Positions 25,826 through 37,470 of a DNA stretch of 64,000 bases are shown here, piece after piece (the first letter of the stretch is position 1; the number at the start of each line of letters is the position of its first letter). The notes under the pieces were generated by a model. The model saw only the letters and a list, made by a program, of their open reading frames with translations. It searched no databases and was not told where the DNA came from. Where the stretch lies: positions 25,385,834 to 25,449,833 of the forward strand of contig OU015523.1 of the NCBI GenBank assembly GCA_907165065.1. The letters run 5' to 3'. This stretch comes from Caprimulgus europaeus. Its lineage: Eukaryota; Chordata; Aves; Caprimulgiformes; Caprimulgidae. The position numbers and the translations under genes were made by a program.

Positions 25826-26484
25826 ATCACCATATCCCCTCAGACACATGATTTTTTTTACTTTCTCAGTAGTGTAACAACTATATTTGAGAAGCTATTC
25901 TATACTATGCCCCATATCACTATCTATCTGCAAATAAATATATCTTTATACAGAAACTTTATGTCAACATATTAATGTTAAATTTGACTATAAATGGCTA
26001 GATTATACATCCTTGTTATCTTTTAAAAGTTGTTATTAGTTTCTCTGTTTTTCTTCTTTATCCTAAAACAGGGATAAAAACACTTTTCATTCTTTCATCT
26101 GTGGCTTGCAGGGCACGTCTAAGAAGGTTTAAGATGTTTTCTGAGCAAGTGTAAAGCATTTGCTTTCACAGTTCCTAGTACCAGTCTGTAGACTTCTGTT
26201 TCCCTCCAGGGAACTTCTTGATGAATTATTATACTACTGCTTTTGATAATAATTTCTACCTCACAGGATATTTCCTATTAATGGATGAAGAAAAGTGTTG
26301 AAAGGCATCTAACTCACAAGCATTTTCAAGAGTGAATCCTACCACTTCAAGTAGACTCTAGAGATCTGACCTTAGGGGCAAGTTTCTATGAAGTTAATGC
26401 ATCTCCTTCTCCACATATAAAGTGGTTTCTGCCACGCAGCTCAGTGCTCAAGACTGGTTGTAGGCATACCTTTAACCATAAATG
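25826..26484. other. Unique non-coding DNA
   Basis: Nothing recognised between the GAA array and the CR1 copy that follows. Confidence 0.55.
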
Positions 26485-27500
26485 ATCACAGAATCATAGA
26501 ATGGCTTGGGTTGGAAGTGACATTCAAACGTCATCTAGTCCAACTCCCTTGCAGTGAAAAGGGACATCTTCAACTAGATCAGGTTGCTCAGAGCCCTGTC
26601 CAACCTGACCTTAAATGTTTTCAGGGATGGGGCTTCTACCACCTCTCTGGGCAACCTGTTCCAGTGTTTCACCACTCTCATTGCAAAAAATTTCCTCCTT
26701 ATATCTAGTCCAAATCTCCCCTCTTTTAACTTAAAACCATTACCCCTTGTCCTATTGCCACAGGCCCTTTTAAAAAGTTTGCCCCAGCATTCTTACAGGC
26801 CCCTGCAGGTATTCAAAGGCTGAAAGAAGGTCTCCCAGGAGCCTTCTCTTCTTCAGGCTGAACAATCCCAACTCTCTCAGTCTCTTTTCATAGGAGAGGT
26901 GTTCCAGCCCTCTGATCGTTTTTTTGGCCCTCCTCTGGACCCTCTCCAGGAGGTCCACATCTTTCTTGTAGTGAGAGCTCCAGAGCTGGATGCAGTACTC
27001 TAGGTGGGGTCTCAGCAGATCAGAGCAGAGGGGGAGAATCACTTCCCTTGACCTGCTGGCCGTGCTTCTTTTGATGCAGCCCAGGATATGGTTGGCCTCC
27101 TGCACTGTGAGAGCATATTGCAGGCTTATGCCCAGCTTTTTATCCACCATCACCCCTAAGTCCTTCTCTTCAGTGCTGCCCAATCCCTTCATCCTCCAGT
27201 TTGTATTGATACTGGGGGTTGACCCGACCCAGGTGCAGGACCTTGCACTTGGCTTTGTTGAACCTCATGAGTTTCATACAGGCCCATTTCTCAAGCTTGT
27301 CCAAGTCCCTCTGGATGGCATCCTGTTCCTTGGGAGCATAAACTGCTCCATTCAGTCTGGTGTCATTTGCCAGCTTGTTGAGGGTGCACTCGATTCCACT
27401 ATCTATGTCGTTGATGAAGATGTTAAACAGTACTGGTCCCAGTACGGACCCCTGAGGGACACCACTTGTCACCAGTCTCCATCTGGAGCTGTTCATAATG
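26485..27500 (-). mobile_element. CR1: CR1 LINE, about 1 kb, 5'-truncated
   Basis: Minus-strand CR1 with an intact 3' terminus: the plus strand starts ATCACAGAATCATAGAATGG at 26485, the reverse complement of the CR1 tail. It spans the C-terminal half of ORF2 and the 3' untranslated region, and the 5' truncation is just before the [10 protein letters not shown] motif. In the 3' region it shares the 'cttcaactagatca' variant with the copy at 38442, marking a subfamily different from the copies at 4953, 42470, 50208 and 58507. Confidence 0.95.
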
Positions 27501-27511
27501 GATGCGACCAT
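26770..27511 (-). pseudogene. CR1 ORF2 C-terminal half, mutated RT motif C and frameshift
   Basis: Two overlapping minus-strand frames (27170-27511 and 26770-27192) are parts of one former ORF. The first has [18 protein letters not shown] (RT motif B) and reaches the catalytic box at 27362-27373, which reads LAND where FADD is expected, so the first catalytic Asp is Asn. A frameshift near 27170-27192 moves the frame to the second part ([38 protein letters not shown]). Both lesions make it non-functional. The 184-codon plus-strand frame at 26990-27544 is an antisense shadow. Confidence 0.92.
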
Positions 27512-28049
27512 GATTTCAAGCTATTCTACAGTTTTTTAAATTAGGTAACCAAAAGTGGAGATAAATTGAAAAGTAAAATATCCACTGAACAGCCAAGGTT
27601 TTCAGAATCTCACTTACACAGTATTCATCATCCTTATATAAATCATTAGCTGTGAGTTGGTGTACTGGCTCATTCTGTCTTGGGTGGTTTTTCTTTTTGG
27701 TAGAAAAAAACCCCCTAACTCTCAATTTCAAGTTACTTTTCAAATGGAATATATGGTCCTACAGAACAGACTGCAACATTAGTGATCAAGAAGTCCTGCA
27801 GGCAAGCCTTCTTGAATGTTGGACTTGAACTGGAATAAACACTATTATTTCATTTACAAGTAAATACACTTTTCAGCAGATTGATTCTTGTGACCCTGTA
27901 AAACCTACTCCTTGAAAAATATACAAACCAAATACTTTTCCCCCCTTACTTTACAGAGAACAGTTTCTCCTGGCAATAACATACACATTTCCTCTTAATA
28001 TCTTAACCTGCTTTCAAATTTAATATTAACTTTGTAGAGCCATAAAGAG
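27501..28049. other. Spacer between two opposed CR1 copies
   Basis: About 550 bases of unique DNA between a minus-strand and a plus-strand CR1. Nothing else recognised. Confidence 0.55.
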
Positions 28050-28629
28050 GGATGGGAGTCAAATAGCAATCAGAGTAGCACTGCTGCACTGGTGTGGCCT
28101 CACCTAGAGTTCTGTGTGCAGTTTTTGCACCACAGTGTAAAAAGGATATAAAGCTACTAGACAGTGTCCAGAGGAGGGACACTAGATTGGTGAAGGGCTT
28201 AGAGGGCAAAAGTGTATGACGAGAGGCTGAATTCGCTTGGTTTGTTCAGCCTGGAGAAGAGGAGACTGAGAGGAGATCTCATGGCAGTCTAGAAATTCCT
28301 CACAAGGGGAAGAGGAGGGGCAGGTGCTGATCTCTTCTCCCTGTCGAGCAATGATAGGACCAGAGGAAATAGAAGGAAGATGTGCCAGAGGAGGTTTAGG
28401 TTGGTTGGCCATTAGGAAAAAGTTCTTCACCCAGAGGGTGGTGGAGCACTGGAACAGGTTCCCCAGGGAGGTAGTCAAGGCACCAGGCCTGACAATATTC
28501 AAGAAGCATTTGGACAATGCCCTCAGACACCTCGTCTGAATCTTGGGATTGTCCTATGCTAGGACAGGAGTTGGACTCAGTGATCCTTGTGGGTCCCTTA
28601 CAACTCACAACTGTCTATGATTCTATGAT
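28050..28629 (+). mobile_element. CR1: CR1 LINE, different subfamily, 5'-truncated
   Basis: Plus-strand CR1 tail. ORF2 C-terminus is visible as RKKFFTQRVVEHWNRFPREVV (from about 28411), followed by an untranslated region reading AGTTGGACTCAGTGATCCTTGTGGGTCCC and ending in TATGATTCTATGATTT at 28616-28631. The 'gactcagtgatccttgtgggtccctt' 3' region differs from the 'ctagatgatcttgaaggtcccttccaa' form of the other copies, so this is another CR1 subfamily. The frame is broken by stops before 28324. Confidence 0.92.
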
Positions 28630-31018
28630 TTTTGGAGACTGCTGCTAATATAAAACCTACATTATCTGGTGCCTATGGATTTGTTGCTGAATTTTATCTC
28701 AGACTGGTGTTTTTTTTTCTTCTCATAAATATAAAACAGCTCTCTCTCTCAGCTGAAATTGTATAGCATGTACAACTTGCACAGAGGCCTCACTTCACCC
28801 TCACTGACGTGCTCCTTAGTTATGGAAAATGTAGCTTCAAAGTACTGCATTTTAGATAATATCAAGATCTCCTTGGACCTTGTGCAAAAAATCTTTAACT
28901 AAGATTTACTAATCTTTAACTTCCTACTGCTGAGTACTATGACTTTGCACTAAAGCAATATGTTATTGCTGTGTACAGAGGGGGAAAGAGTTGGAACAGA
29001 AAAGTATAAGAACACATATTGCTCTATTATAACATATTATTTTGTTAAAGATTAGTATGTGAGAATCCATAAAGATCATTGTTCCATTCGGGTCTTCAGC
29101 CTCGGAAAGAAGACTGAGTAATGAAAGAAATCTATTTCTAACAGAAAATGAATGCACCTCAACTGAAAGAGATTCAAATGACAGATAATAATTTATGCAG
29201 GTCACCCATGCAACCTGTGAGGAGTTCGGCAGTCCCGTGGCATGCAAAAATGTGCAAGAAGGTGAAACTGTGTCTCTTTCTCAGCTCCTGTTTTAACTAC
29301 AAATTGCAAAAAAGGCAGATATATATTTTCCACACACACCTTAGTAGGTACCTCTGGAAACATCAACATAGGCAGAAAATGGCTATATTCTTGACACAAC
29401 CTCCTGACATACTGGCCTGAGAACCTATAGTGAATCATTTCTTCTCCTTTGGATTCAAACTTGCCTCTCTGCTCTGCTGTGCTAGAGCTTGGCTTTCTGT
29501 GTCTTATAAAAGACAAAATAAGATGTTTCAAAGAGAGAATATGATTTAAGAAGGAAAGATAACCTGTAAGTCATTAGTAACAGCTAAGTCTCTATTGAAT
29601 TACATTTTGTCGGCCTCTTTTCATAAGGTGTACTAACATGTGAAAGTAAAAATACTATATCTCACTCAGTTCAAGTAAAAAGCCAGAGAGCTGGATTTTT
29701 GTCTAGAGTAAGAGTCACAGGTCAAAGAAGTAGCTGTAGAAACACCATGGTCATCCATGATTGCTTCCTTATAAAGAGGGAAATCCAGGTAGGTGCTGTA
29801 GAAAGCAGAGGGTTAGGTATTTTTTTTCCCCTATTTAATTGTGGCACAACATTAATGGAATAGGAATTTATAGTCTTGTAACAGTTTACAGCTTCTAAAC
29901 TGAGCCTTATGACTTTGCCTCAGCAGAGGTCTGTCAGTGGCAGTATTTGTATTACAAACTCTATTCCATTAATTTTTTCAGTGTAGAATATGAAATTTCT
30001 GTTAGTGACATTTTAGGACATGTTCCAGCAGCTTAGCAAAGATTGAAGAAACAGAGACTGAGTAATGGTAGAAGGAAAAGCTGAAGGGAATACAGATGGG
30101 CCTTTTACACCCTCAGTTTAGTATAAAAATTGTTAAGAGAGTGGGCGATTGCACAGTGAGACCTGTAGAATATAACATGAAAGGTACTGATATGTTATGA
30201 AAGAACTGTTTTTGAATTACTTTCTCAAGTTTCCCCTTGATGAAGTCTGTGCTTTGTTATTGCAGAGGGAAAGGCGGGGACAGCTTTATGTATGCTCTTT
30301 TGCTTTTTGTATCCCTGGTTAACTCTTTGCTGAAACACAGGCTTGGTGCCAGAACCTTTCAGGAAGCATTATGTGAAACTTAATGTCTCATGAGTTTTAA
30401 CATGGTGTGAATACTTCCTAATCGACTTAAAGAGGACCTATCAAACCATTCCTAAATAAACAAGCTTTGTGCATCACAGTGCACCCACTATAGCCAGTAA
30501 ATTGGATAGCAAGTAGTATCAGCTATAACTGTGCTGGGTGGCAGAAGCACTAACAGGGTAGCCTGGTGCCAAAGCAAAAACAGCTGTTTCATTCACACTA
30601 ACAAAAGAAGGAAGGTGGAAATACAGGGCCTGCACCATAGGCTGTTGTTTTTCACCTTTTTCCTACTCCTTCTGCCTCATCCTTCAGTGCCCTTATGGGA
30701 TGCTCTGGAGGAAAAGCTAAGCAGTTTGGATTGGCTCCCCACCACCTCCTTCCCTGCCCCAAAACTATCAGTAGGGATGACAAATATCCAGAAGTGGACA
30801 TATTCCGCCCCCCACCCCCCCAAAGACCTATTTGGAAGTTGTCAGGGGTTTCATGTCTTTTTAGGCCCAACAGCCATGATGGGAAAGAGTATGCCCCCCA
30901 ATACACTGCACCATGCCATGCAACAATGGAGCCTCTCTTATGGGTGAGTGGGACAGAGAACCAGACACAACCAGAGCTCTGTAGACAGTGCCAGGGTGAT
31001 CCAGAGCTGATTGAGGAG

Positions 31019-31056
31019 GATAACAGTAGGATTTACAGATAACAGTAGGATTTACA
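31019..31056 (+). repeat. 19-bp exact tandem duplication
   Basis: GATAACAGTAGGATTTACA occurs twice back to back (31019-31037 and 31038-31056), then a third GATA begins. Confidence 0.92.
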
Positions 31057-32014
31057 GATATCTACAGGAAAACAAGCAAAACCATCCCAACCTACAGTGC
31101 CTGATCTATTTCTGTATATTCCTAGATGCTGCAGTTGATCAGTCTTTTGTCCTTTTCCTTGTACAAGTGCAGAACAAAAGTCCCTGTTTTCTTCATTGAT
31201 TTTTTTTCCTTCCTTTGAGCCAAATAGAACAGAAGCACAGGAACAAACAGTATGTTTAAAATGTGATGTTCATCAGATAGCTTTAAATTTATACAAGAGC
31301 TCATGTCCCTGGGAGAACCTAGTTGAGAAATTATCAATTTTGCACATTTACAATTCACCACGGATCAATTAAAAGACTATTATACTCTTTACTGATGGTG
31401 CAAGACGAAAACAGCTAACATCTCTAAGGGAACTTCACATAAGACCCAAATTGAACTTAATGAAAAAAGACATTTGACAAATGCTGTTAGATGTAAGATG
31501 CGTTTAGCACTTGTCAAAAGCTGTATTTCTGACAGAAGCAATTTATAAGTTAGAGCACGCCCCATCCTGTATTTATGTAAATGAGACTGAGTGCAGCGGC
31601 TCTTACAAGGCTTGAGAGCACTGGATACATCAAGCAGGCCAACCTAATAGGATTCACATTAACCTATATAAAATGTATGAAGACAGCACCAGATGAACAG
31701 CCATAGTCTGGGTTAAGATGAATTCTAAAGGAGCTCTGCTCTTTTTAGCATATGAAAATTCAGGATGCTTTCTGCAAAATAAACAGTGTATTTTCTGAAT
31801 ATGGATTGAATAAACATGAGAATTTAAAGTTTAAAGAAATTAATGCATAGAGGTGTATTGTTTTGAAAGCAGACCTATAAGGTAATGATGACAACCAATA
31901 GAAGAGCTAGTCATGTGCTAAAATTAAGGGACAGAGGTGTTTTGAAATATCAAAGTATATGTAAAAAAAGGAAGGTCCTGTAGACAAGCCTTACATTAAT
32001 ATGTTCAGGAAGAA

Positions 32015-32055
32015 TAATAGTTCTGGACAGTAATAGAAGTAATAGTTCTGGACAG
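32015..32055 (+). repeat. 25-bp-period partial tandem duplication
   Basis: TAATAGTTCTGGACAG at 32015-32030 recurs at 32040-32055, separated by TAATAGAAG. Confidence 0.88.
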
Positions 32056-33029
32056 ATTTAGTCACTCAGGGGTACATTTGTCACCAGACAGGGCAGTCTG
32101 TGATCCCAGCCCCAGTATCAGTGAATTTTAAGGACATTGTGCGTTGCTACCCAGAGCTTCATCCTTCCTAGGATTATCTCAGCCAACAAATGTTATTCTC
32201 TTCATTCTGTGAAAGGACAGTTTCATTTTTTGTACTTTTATATGTACTTTCCAAGACAGATTTTAAATAAGATTAGTGGGTACCAGAACCTCAGACTGGT
32301 ATTTCTTTGTTTTCAGTTTCTTGGGAGGAGATGAATTTTTCCGTCTACTGAGCTGCATTATGACCCTTCCAAATTGCTCTAAACCCAGTCACATTTAAAT
32401 GTTGGATGTGTAAATCTTTCTAGATGGGGCTACTGTTCAGATCTTTCTTTTCAAACTGTTCCAGTCATAATCTATGTAGCTTTGTTTTCAAAACCACTGC
32501 ATCTCTCTTATACCGAGGTATAAATAAATCATGAGCTTCAGTTCATCTGCGGAACCCTTCTCATTCTCCCACAACAGGGAATCTCAGCTCAGGATGAGGT
32601 TTTCCCAAGGAAATATTAGCAAGAGAAAAAATTTGGCCATGTTCTTTCCTGTCCCATTTGGGACTGCTAGTGTTACTAGTGCTGATAGTCAGGGCTACAG
32701 GTATCTTAGCAGCTATACAGCAAAGTTTTGTTATATGGCTTGTACTGTTCATATAAAAGTGAGAATGTATGAATGCAGTAAGCTGAAAGAAACATGGGTG
32801 AGAAAGACTGGACAGGAAAGATTATGGAAAAAAAGAAAAAAAATGAAGAAAAAGAAAACTGATTTGGAGAAGGGTGGTCAAAATTCTAAGTAAAAGACTG
32901 ACATGAACATAAATAGCATGAACAGGAAATTGTAAAAGCACTTGAATAGGGAAGGGAGAAATGCCTGCAGAATTAGACTCAGACTTAGACAGCAAGGCTG
33001 TATGAATATGAATGTATTCTCTAACCAAC

Positions 33030-34262
33030 TGGCAGAAAAGAAGGTAATCAGGAGTAGTCAGCATGGTTTCACCAAGGGGGAATCATGCTTGACCAATCTG
33101 GTAGCCTTCTCTGATGTCATCACCAGCTGGGTAGATGAGGGGAAGGTAGTGGATGTTGTGTCCCACAACATCCTTGTAGCAAAGCTTAGAAGGTATGGGA
33201 CTGATGAGTGGACAGTGAGGTGGACTGAGAACTGGCTGACTGGCAGAGCTCAGAAGGTTGTGATCAGTGGCACAGAATCTAGTTGGAGGCCTGTAACTAG
33301 TGGTGTTCTGTAGGGGTCAGTCCTGGGTCTGGTCTTGTTTAACATCTTCATCAATGACCCGGTTGTAGGGGTAGCATCCACTCTCAGCAGGTTTGCTGAT
33401 GATATGAAGTTGGAAGGAGTGGCTGACACACCAGAAGGCTGTGCTGCCATTCAGTGAGACCTGGACGCACTGGGGAGTTGGGCAGAAAGGAACATGATGA
33501 GCTTCAACAAGAGCAAGTGCAGAGTCCTTCACCTGGGGAGGAATAACCACATGCATCAGTACAGGTTGGGGGCTGACCTGCTGGAGAGGAGCTCTGAGGA
33601 AAAGGACCTGGGTGTGCTGGTGGACAGCAGGTTGTCCAGGAGTCATCAGTGTGCCCTTGTGGCCAGGAAGGCCAAGAGTATCCTGGGGGGCATTAAAAAG
33701 AGCATGGCCAGCAGGTGGAGGGAGGTTCTCCTCCCCCTCTATTCTGCCCTGTTGAGGTCATATCTGGAATACTGTGTCCTGTTCTTGGCTTCCCAGTTCA
33801 AGAAAGACAGGGATCTTCTGGAGAGAGTCCAGAGGGCCACAGAGATGATTAGGGTCCTGGAGCATCTGCTGTACAAGGAGAGGGTGATAGAGCTGGGACT
33901 CTTCTGCCTGGAGAAGAGAAGCCTGAGAGGGGACCTTATCAATGTCTATAAATATCTGAAATGTGTGGGCCAAATGGATGGGGCTGGGCTCTTTTCAGTG
34001 GTGCCCAGTGACAGGACAAGGGGCAGTGGGCAAAAAATGAAACATGGAACTTCCAGACAAACTTAAGGAAAAACTTATTTACTGTGGGGGTGACAGAGCA
34101 CTGGGACAGGCTGCCCAGAGAGGTTGTGGAGTCTCCTTCTCTGGAGATGTTCAAAACCTGCCTGGACGCTTTCCTGTGCAACCTGGTATAGGGAACCTGC
34201 TTTGGCAGGGGGGTTGGACTAGATGATCTCCTGGGGTCCCTTCCAACCCCTGTGATTCTGTA
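33030..34262 (+). mobile_element. CR1: CR1 LINE, longest copy in the window (about 1.23 kb)
   Basis: Plus-strand CR1 covering most of the RT domain, the rest of ORF2 and the 3' end. It begins near a KKVIRSSQHGFTKGESCLTNL motif and ends with TAGATGATCTCCTGGGGTCC then CCTTCCAACCCCTGTGATTC. The terminal octamer is the TGTGATTCTG variant, so it belongs to yet another subfamily. The start at about 33030 is where homology fades; what precedes it is unassigned. Confidence 0.93.
33033..34066 (+). pseudogene. CR1 ORF2 RT region, motif A deleted, two stops
   Basis: One frame can be followed for about 340 codons with only two nonsense codons, TAG at 33311-33313 (in the motif B PQG position) and TGA at 33455-33457 (where family members have Arg). 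FADD (motif C) is intact at about 33401-33412. Near 33157-33161 the frame passes from VVDVV directly to SHNIL. The LDFSKAFDT block that normally lies between, with the motif A Asp, is missing, an in-frame loss of about 33 bases judged against the 11.4-kb copy. Downstream parts include SSEEKDLGVLVDSRL, ILGGIKKSMASRW and LFCLEKRSLRGDL. Not functional. Confidence 0.9.
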
Positions 34263-37200
34263 TAGGCAGACCTTGTGATTTAAGGACTCTTCAGCTCTTT
34301 TTGTTGCTGATCTTCACTAGCTTCTTCTGCCCTGGAATTATTCCTTGCAGCTTTTTTTCCGTCATTACAATTATAGCAAGTATGTATTATAACCAAACTT
34401 CAAACTTCAACTAGATTCAGAAAATTTTCTGTCACTTTGTTTTGACTGAAAGTCCACAATACAAACATCTTATTTATATAAAGATGCCTCCCACCAAGGC
34501 TACAACCACAGCTTCCTAGTCAAGCTTGAAAAGAGTGTATACAAACTTGTCTTTGGGTCTGTGTCACACTCAGTGGTGTGACACAGGCGCACTGTGGTAG
34601 TGGAGCAGTCTGAGGGCACTCAACTGTTTACATCACTCTAATTAAGGTCAGGCTTGTTTTCATAGAGCAGCAGAGGGTATGGAAGAACTACATCAATGTT
34701 GTGTTATTTAAAAATATTGTTGAACATAAGTGGGAAACCAAAGCTATAGTAAATTCCAACTGCAATTTACAACAAAAATAAAGAAAAGTTAGAAGCTAAA
34801 CCAAAAGTAGATAAAAACATTAAATGCTGAGTTTCTAGTCATATGGTCTTGTATTCCCTGGCTATACACATAGCTACTTACAATAAGGCATAGAGCTGTG
34901 AGCACCAGTTCTGTGTTTACCTCTCTGTCTAACATGGCTGTATCCCTCCTATCTAGAAAAAGAGGACAAATCAAGATTCATCTGGTCACTATCATAAGGG
35001 AGACACTGCTTAAAATAGTGGTTAATTCTTGTCTTGTACCAAGCTAGAGTTGACAGTGTGAAGGCATGATATATCAGGGTTTGGGCTCGAGTATGAGCCT
35101 GAGCTGTGAACTAACAAAGGAGAAGTCTTTTGACCCTGAATTTTTTAGAGTAAATCTGTTGTTTTCCACTGAGCTGTTTCTGAGGCAGAGTTCATCATGC
35201 TAAGTGACTCCACCAGCCTGTCAGCTCAGCAGCAAGCTGCTGCTCTTCCCTTGCAACTGCTTGTAGAGGAGCAGTCACTAAACTGAGATACTGTCAGGTC
35301 TGTCTGAATTATCTCCTGTTTTCAAATGTATTCAGCACAACAAGACGGGTAGAGAGAGGGAGCAAGTGACAACTCTTTGATCATACAGCAGCAGCTGCTG
35401 TGGTCTTGGCTCTGAGGTAGACAGGCATCAAACTCCACAACTGTCTTGGAGATCTGTCAAGATCTTTCCTAAAGTGCTGTCAAGCTGTTTCATCTTTCAA
35501 AACAGGAAAGGTGGATTTTACCCATATCCTCATGTCACCACATCTTCAGCTCGTTTGTAAATGCAACCAAAGTAAAGAGCAGTTGCACTGTCAGAGATTT
35601 TATGGGCACTTGTTTAGCAGAACTGGTACAACCCTTATGCCTCTCCAATGCAAGCACAAATAACTGAGATATATACAGAAAAATTAATTTAAAATACCAT
35701 AGAATTTCTTCCTCTGTATGGGAAGATTTTTCATTTCTAAAGCAAAAAAGGTATATGGGTCATTCTGTCTCTAAAACAAGGTGTGGCTGCCACAAGGCTG
35801 AGTGCAAAGAGGGCTCCTGGAGTCCAGTCAGGTACAAAACAGAGGCATTAATAGATTCAGAGGCCCTAATAGAGTTTCTTGGTCTACACACTTAAAAGTT
35901 ATATCCAAAGGTCCCATTTTTTCTGGTTTTCTCTGAGCTTAATTACCTCCAGTTTCTCTCCCATCACAACGATCTCATGTGTTTACATGCCCAACTTCCA
36001 CAGCAGGCAGGACAAAGGGGTCTGTTATAAACACAGGCCCAGCTAGAACTTGCTCACAGGTCTCACACCTAAATTTCTTCCATAAATCCCAGCCAAATCT
36101 CTATTCTAAGAGGCCGTTGCTGAATTGGCTGCTGGCCCTGGAAACCGCAGTTTCAAATAAAATGCAACAGAGGAGAAAAGAAAACTACTTTTCTTCTTAA
36201 GAACAACAAAACAAAACTAGCTGCTGCTGAAAAAAAAAGGAAGGATTCTAGGTAATGGTAATAAAAATGAGTTCAAATTTAAACTGGAGTGAGAAAAACC
36301 TTCTGAAAAAGGTTCCTACTTAAAGGTCAATGGGGCAAGAGCCTCAAGGCATAAGGTGGGAGAGCCCTTTGAAGTTAATAGTTCCCTGACCATTTATTCT
36401 AGAGGTGGATCAATGTTTGTTTTCGGGAGATTCACCTCCATATATGTGAGCTGTAGTGAGGGGAGACAAGTCCTTACACTGCAACTTCCCCCTCACAGCC
36501 TGATATTTTGATTGATTTAGCAGCCACCTGGGATAACTGTTTGAGAATGAGAATGAAAACAGAATGAGAAACTTTTAATTAACATCACAGGAAATGCTCC
36601 AAGTGTGCTTGGAAATAGCAGGACTAACATTAACATGTCAGTAAATATTTAATAGATTTACAGTCCTTTCAATTTAGACTTTTATTGACTTGACACACAA
36701 GTATATCCCTGTGCTACCTTTAATCTATTTATAGTTGGCTGTTTTTTTTAATCTAAGATATGGATGAAGGGTAACAGGAGACCACTAATTTCATGCTTGG
36801 AGGTATGAGATACTCAGGGGTCCAACAACTCACAGTTGTATTACCTCAGAGTATTCTGCAAGACGTTTGCTATCTAGGGCTGGAAAGAAACCATGATTAT
36901 CAGCCCCTATGTCATTTTATGTAAATATGTCTGATGAACAGAAAAAAAAGCAGCAAAGGAAGAAGAAGAATATTTGAGTCCTCTTTTTTTTGTAAAAGAA
37001 GACAAAAACACCACTTTGTTGGTAGAAGAAATTAAACGGTTGTAGTGAATCATGAATTTGAGTCATCAAATCCACATCAAAGCAACAATCAAGATGGAAG
37101 AGACTACATCTTCTCTTAAAATGCACAACATCTTTCCAAATTCTTTTCAAGGTTTTTTCAACTATTTTAAATTAAAAAAAATCCAAACCCAACCCCCCCA

Positions 37201-37393
37201 AACCAGCATTATTACAAGAAAGTGATAAGTCTTGAAGTGTGAACAGCTCTTGCTTGGAAAGCCAGTCTTTTGTTAGTCTGTATTTCCACCTAATTGTAAA
37301 GGCTCCACTGATAATCAGAAACATCAAATTTTACGTTCTTCTTGTGGGCCTCGTAGAAAATTTAGAAAAGCCTAATTATTCAATAACAGCAAT
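34263..37393. other. Unique non-coding DNA with a small hairpin
   Basis: About 3.1 kb, no gene or transposon recognised apart from a perfect 9-bp inverted repeat at 34561-34584. Confidence 0.5.
34561..34584. repeat. Perfect 9-bp inverted repeat (hairpin)
   Basis: GTGTCACAC (34561-34569), loop TCAGTG, GTGTGACAC (34576-34584). No flanking T-run or known RNA family was seen. Confidence 0.9.
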
Positions 37394-37395
37394 GA

Positions 37396-37467
<72 letters not shown>

Positions 37468-37470
37468 AAA
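37394..37470 (+). repeat. (GAAA)19 tetranucleotide microsatellite
   Basis: Nineteen perfect GAAA units (37394-37469) plus one A. Perfect units suggest the array is still length-variable. The 93-codon frame that crosses it (37239-37520) is a chance frame with a KERK repeat. Confidence 0.98.

Larger units (their letters stand above)
28630..33029. other. Unique DNA with two small tandem duplications
   Basis: About 4.4 kb with no gene recognised. It holds a 19-bp tandem duplication at 31019-31056 and a 25-bp-period duplication at 32015-32055. Overlapping frames at 30531-31042 (138, 115 and 84 codons) lie in a GC-richer, C-run-containing patch and have no domain. An A/G-rich stretch lies at 32820-32860. 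Confidence 0.5.

Noticed and set aside
25492-25849. Frames encoding poly-Ser, poly-Leu and poly-Arg
   Set aside because: They are the reading frames of the GAA/TTC microsatellite; they have no other sequence content.
11398-27500. Idea that the CR1 pieces at 11.4 and 26.5 kb are one element split by an insertion
   Set aside because: They meet at almost the same ORF2 position and share orientation, but on the minus strand the C-terminal half comes first, so they are not colinear. Two independent copies are more likely.
26990-27544. 184-codon plus-strand frame
   Set aside because: It is the antisense of the CR1 ORF2 remnant on the minus strand.
30806-30822. C6AC7 run as a quadruplex or i-motif
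   Set aside because: Only two C-runs; a quadruplex or i-motif needs four.
30531-31042. Overlapping frames of 138, 115 and 84 codons
   Set aside because: Three different frames open over the same C-rich patch with no domain; chance is the simpler explanation.
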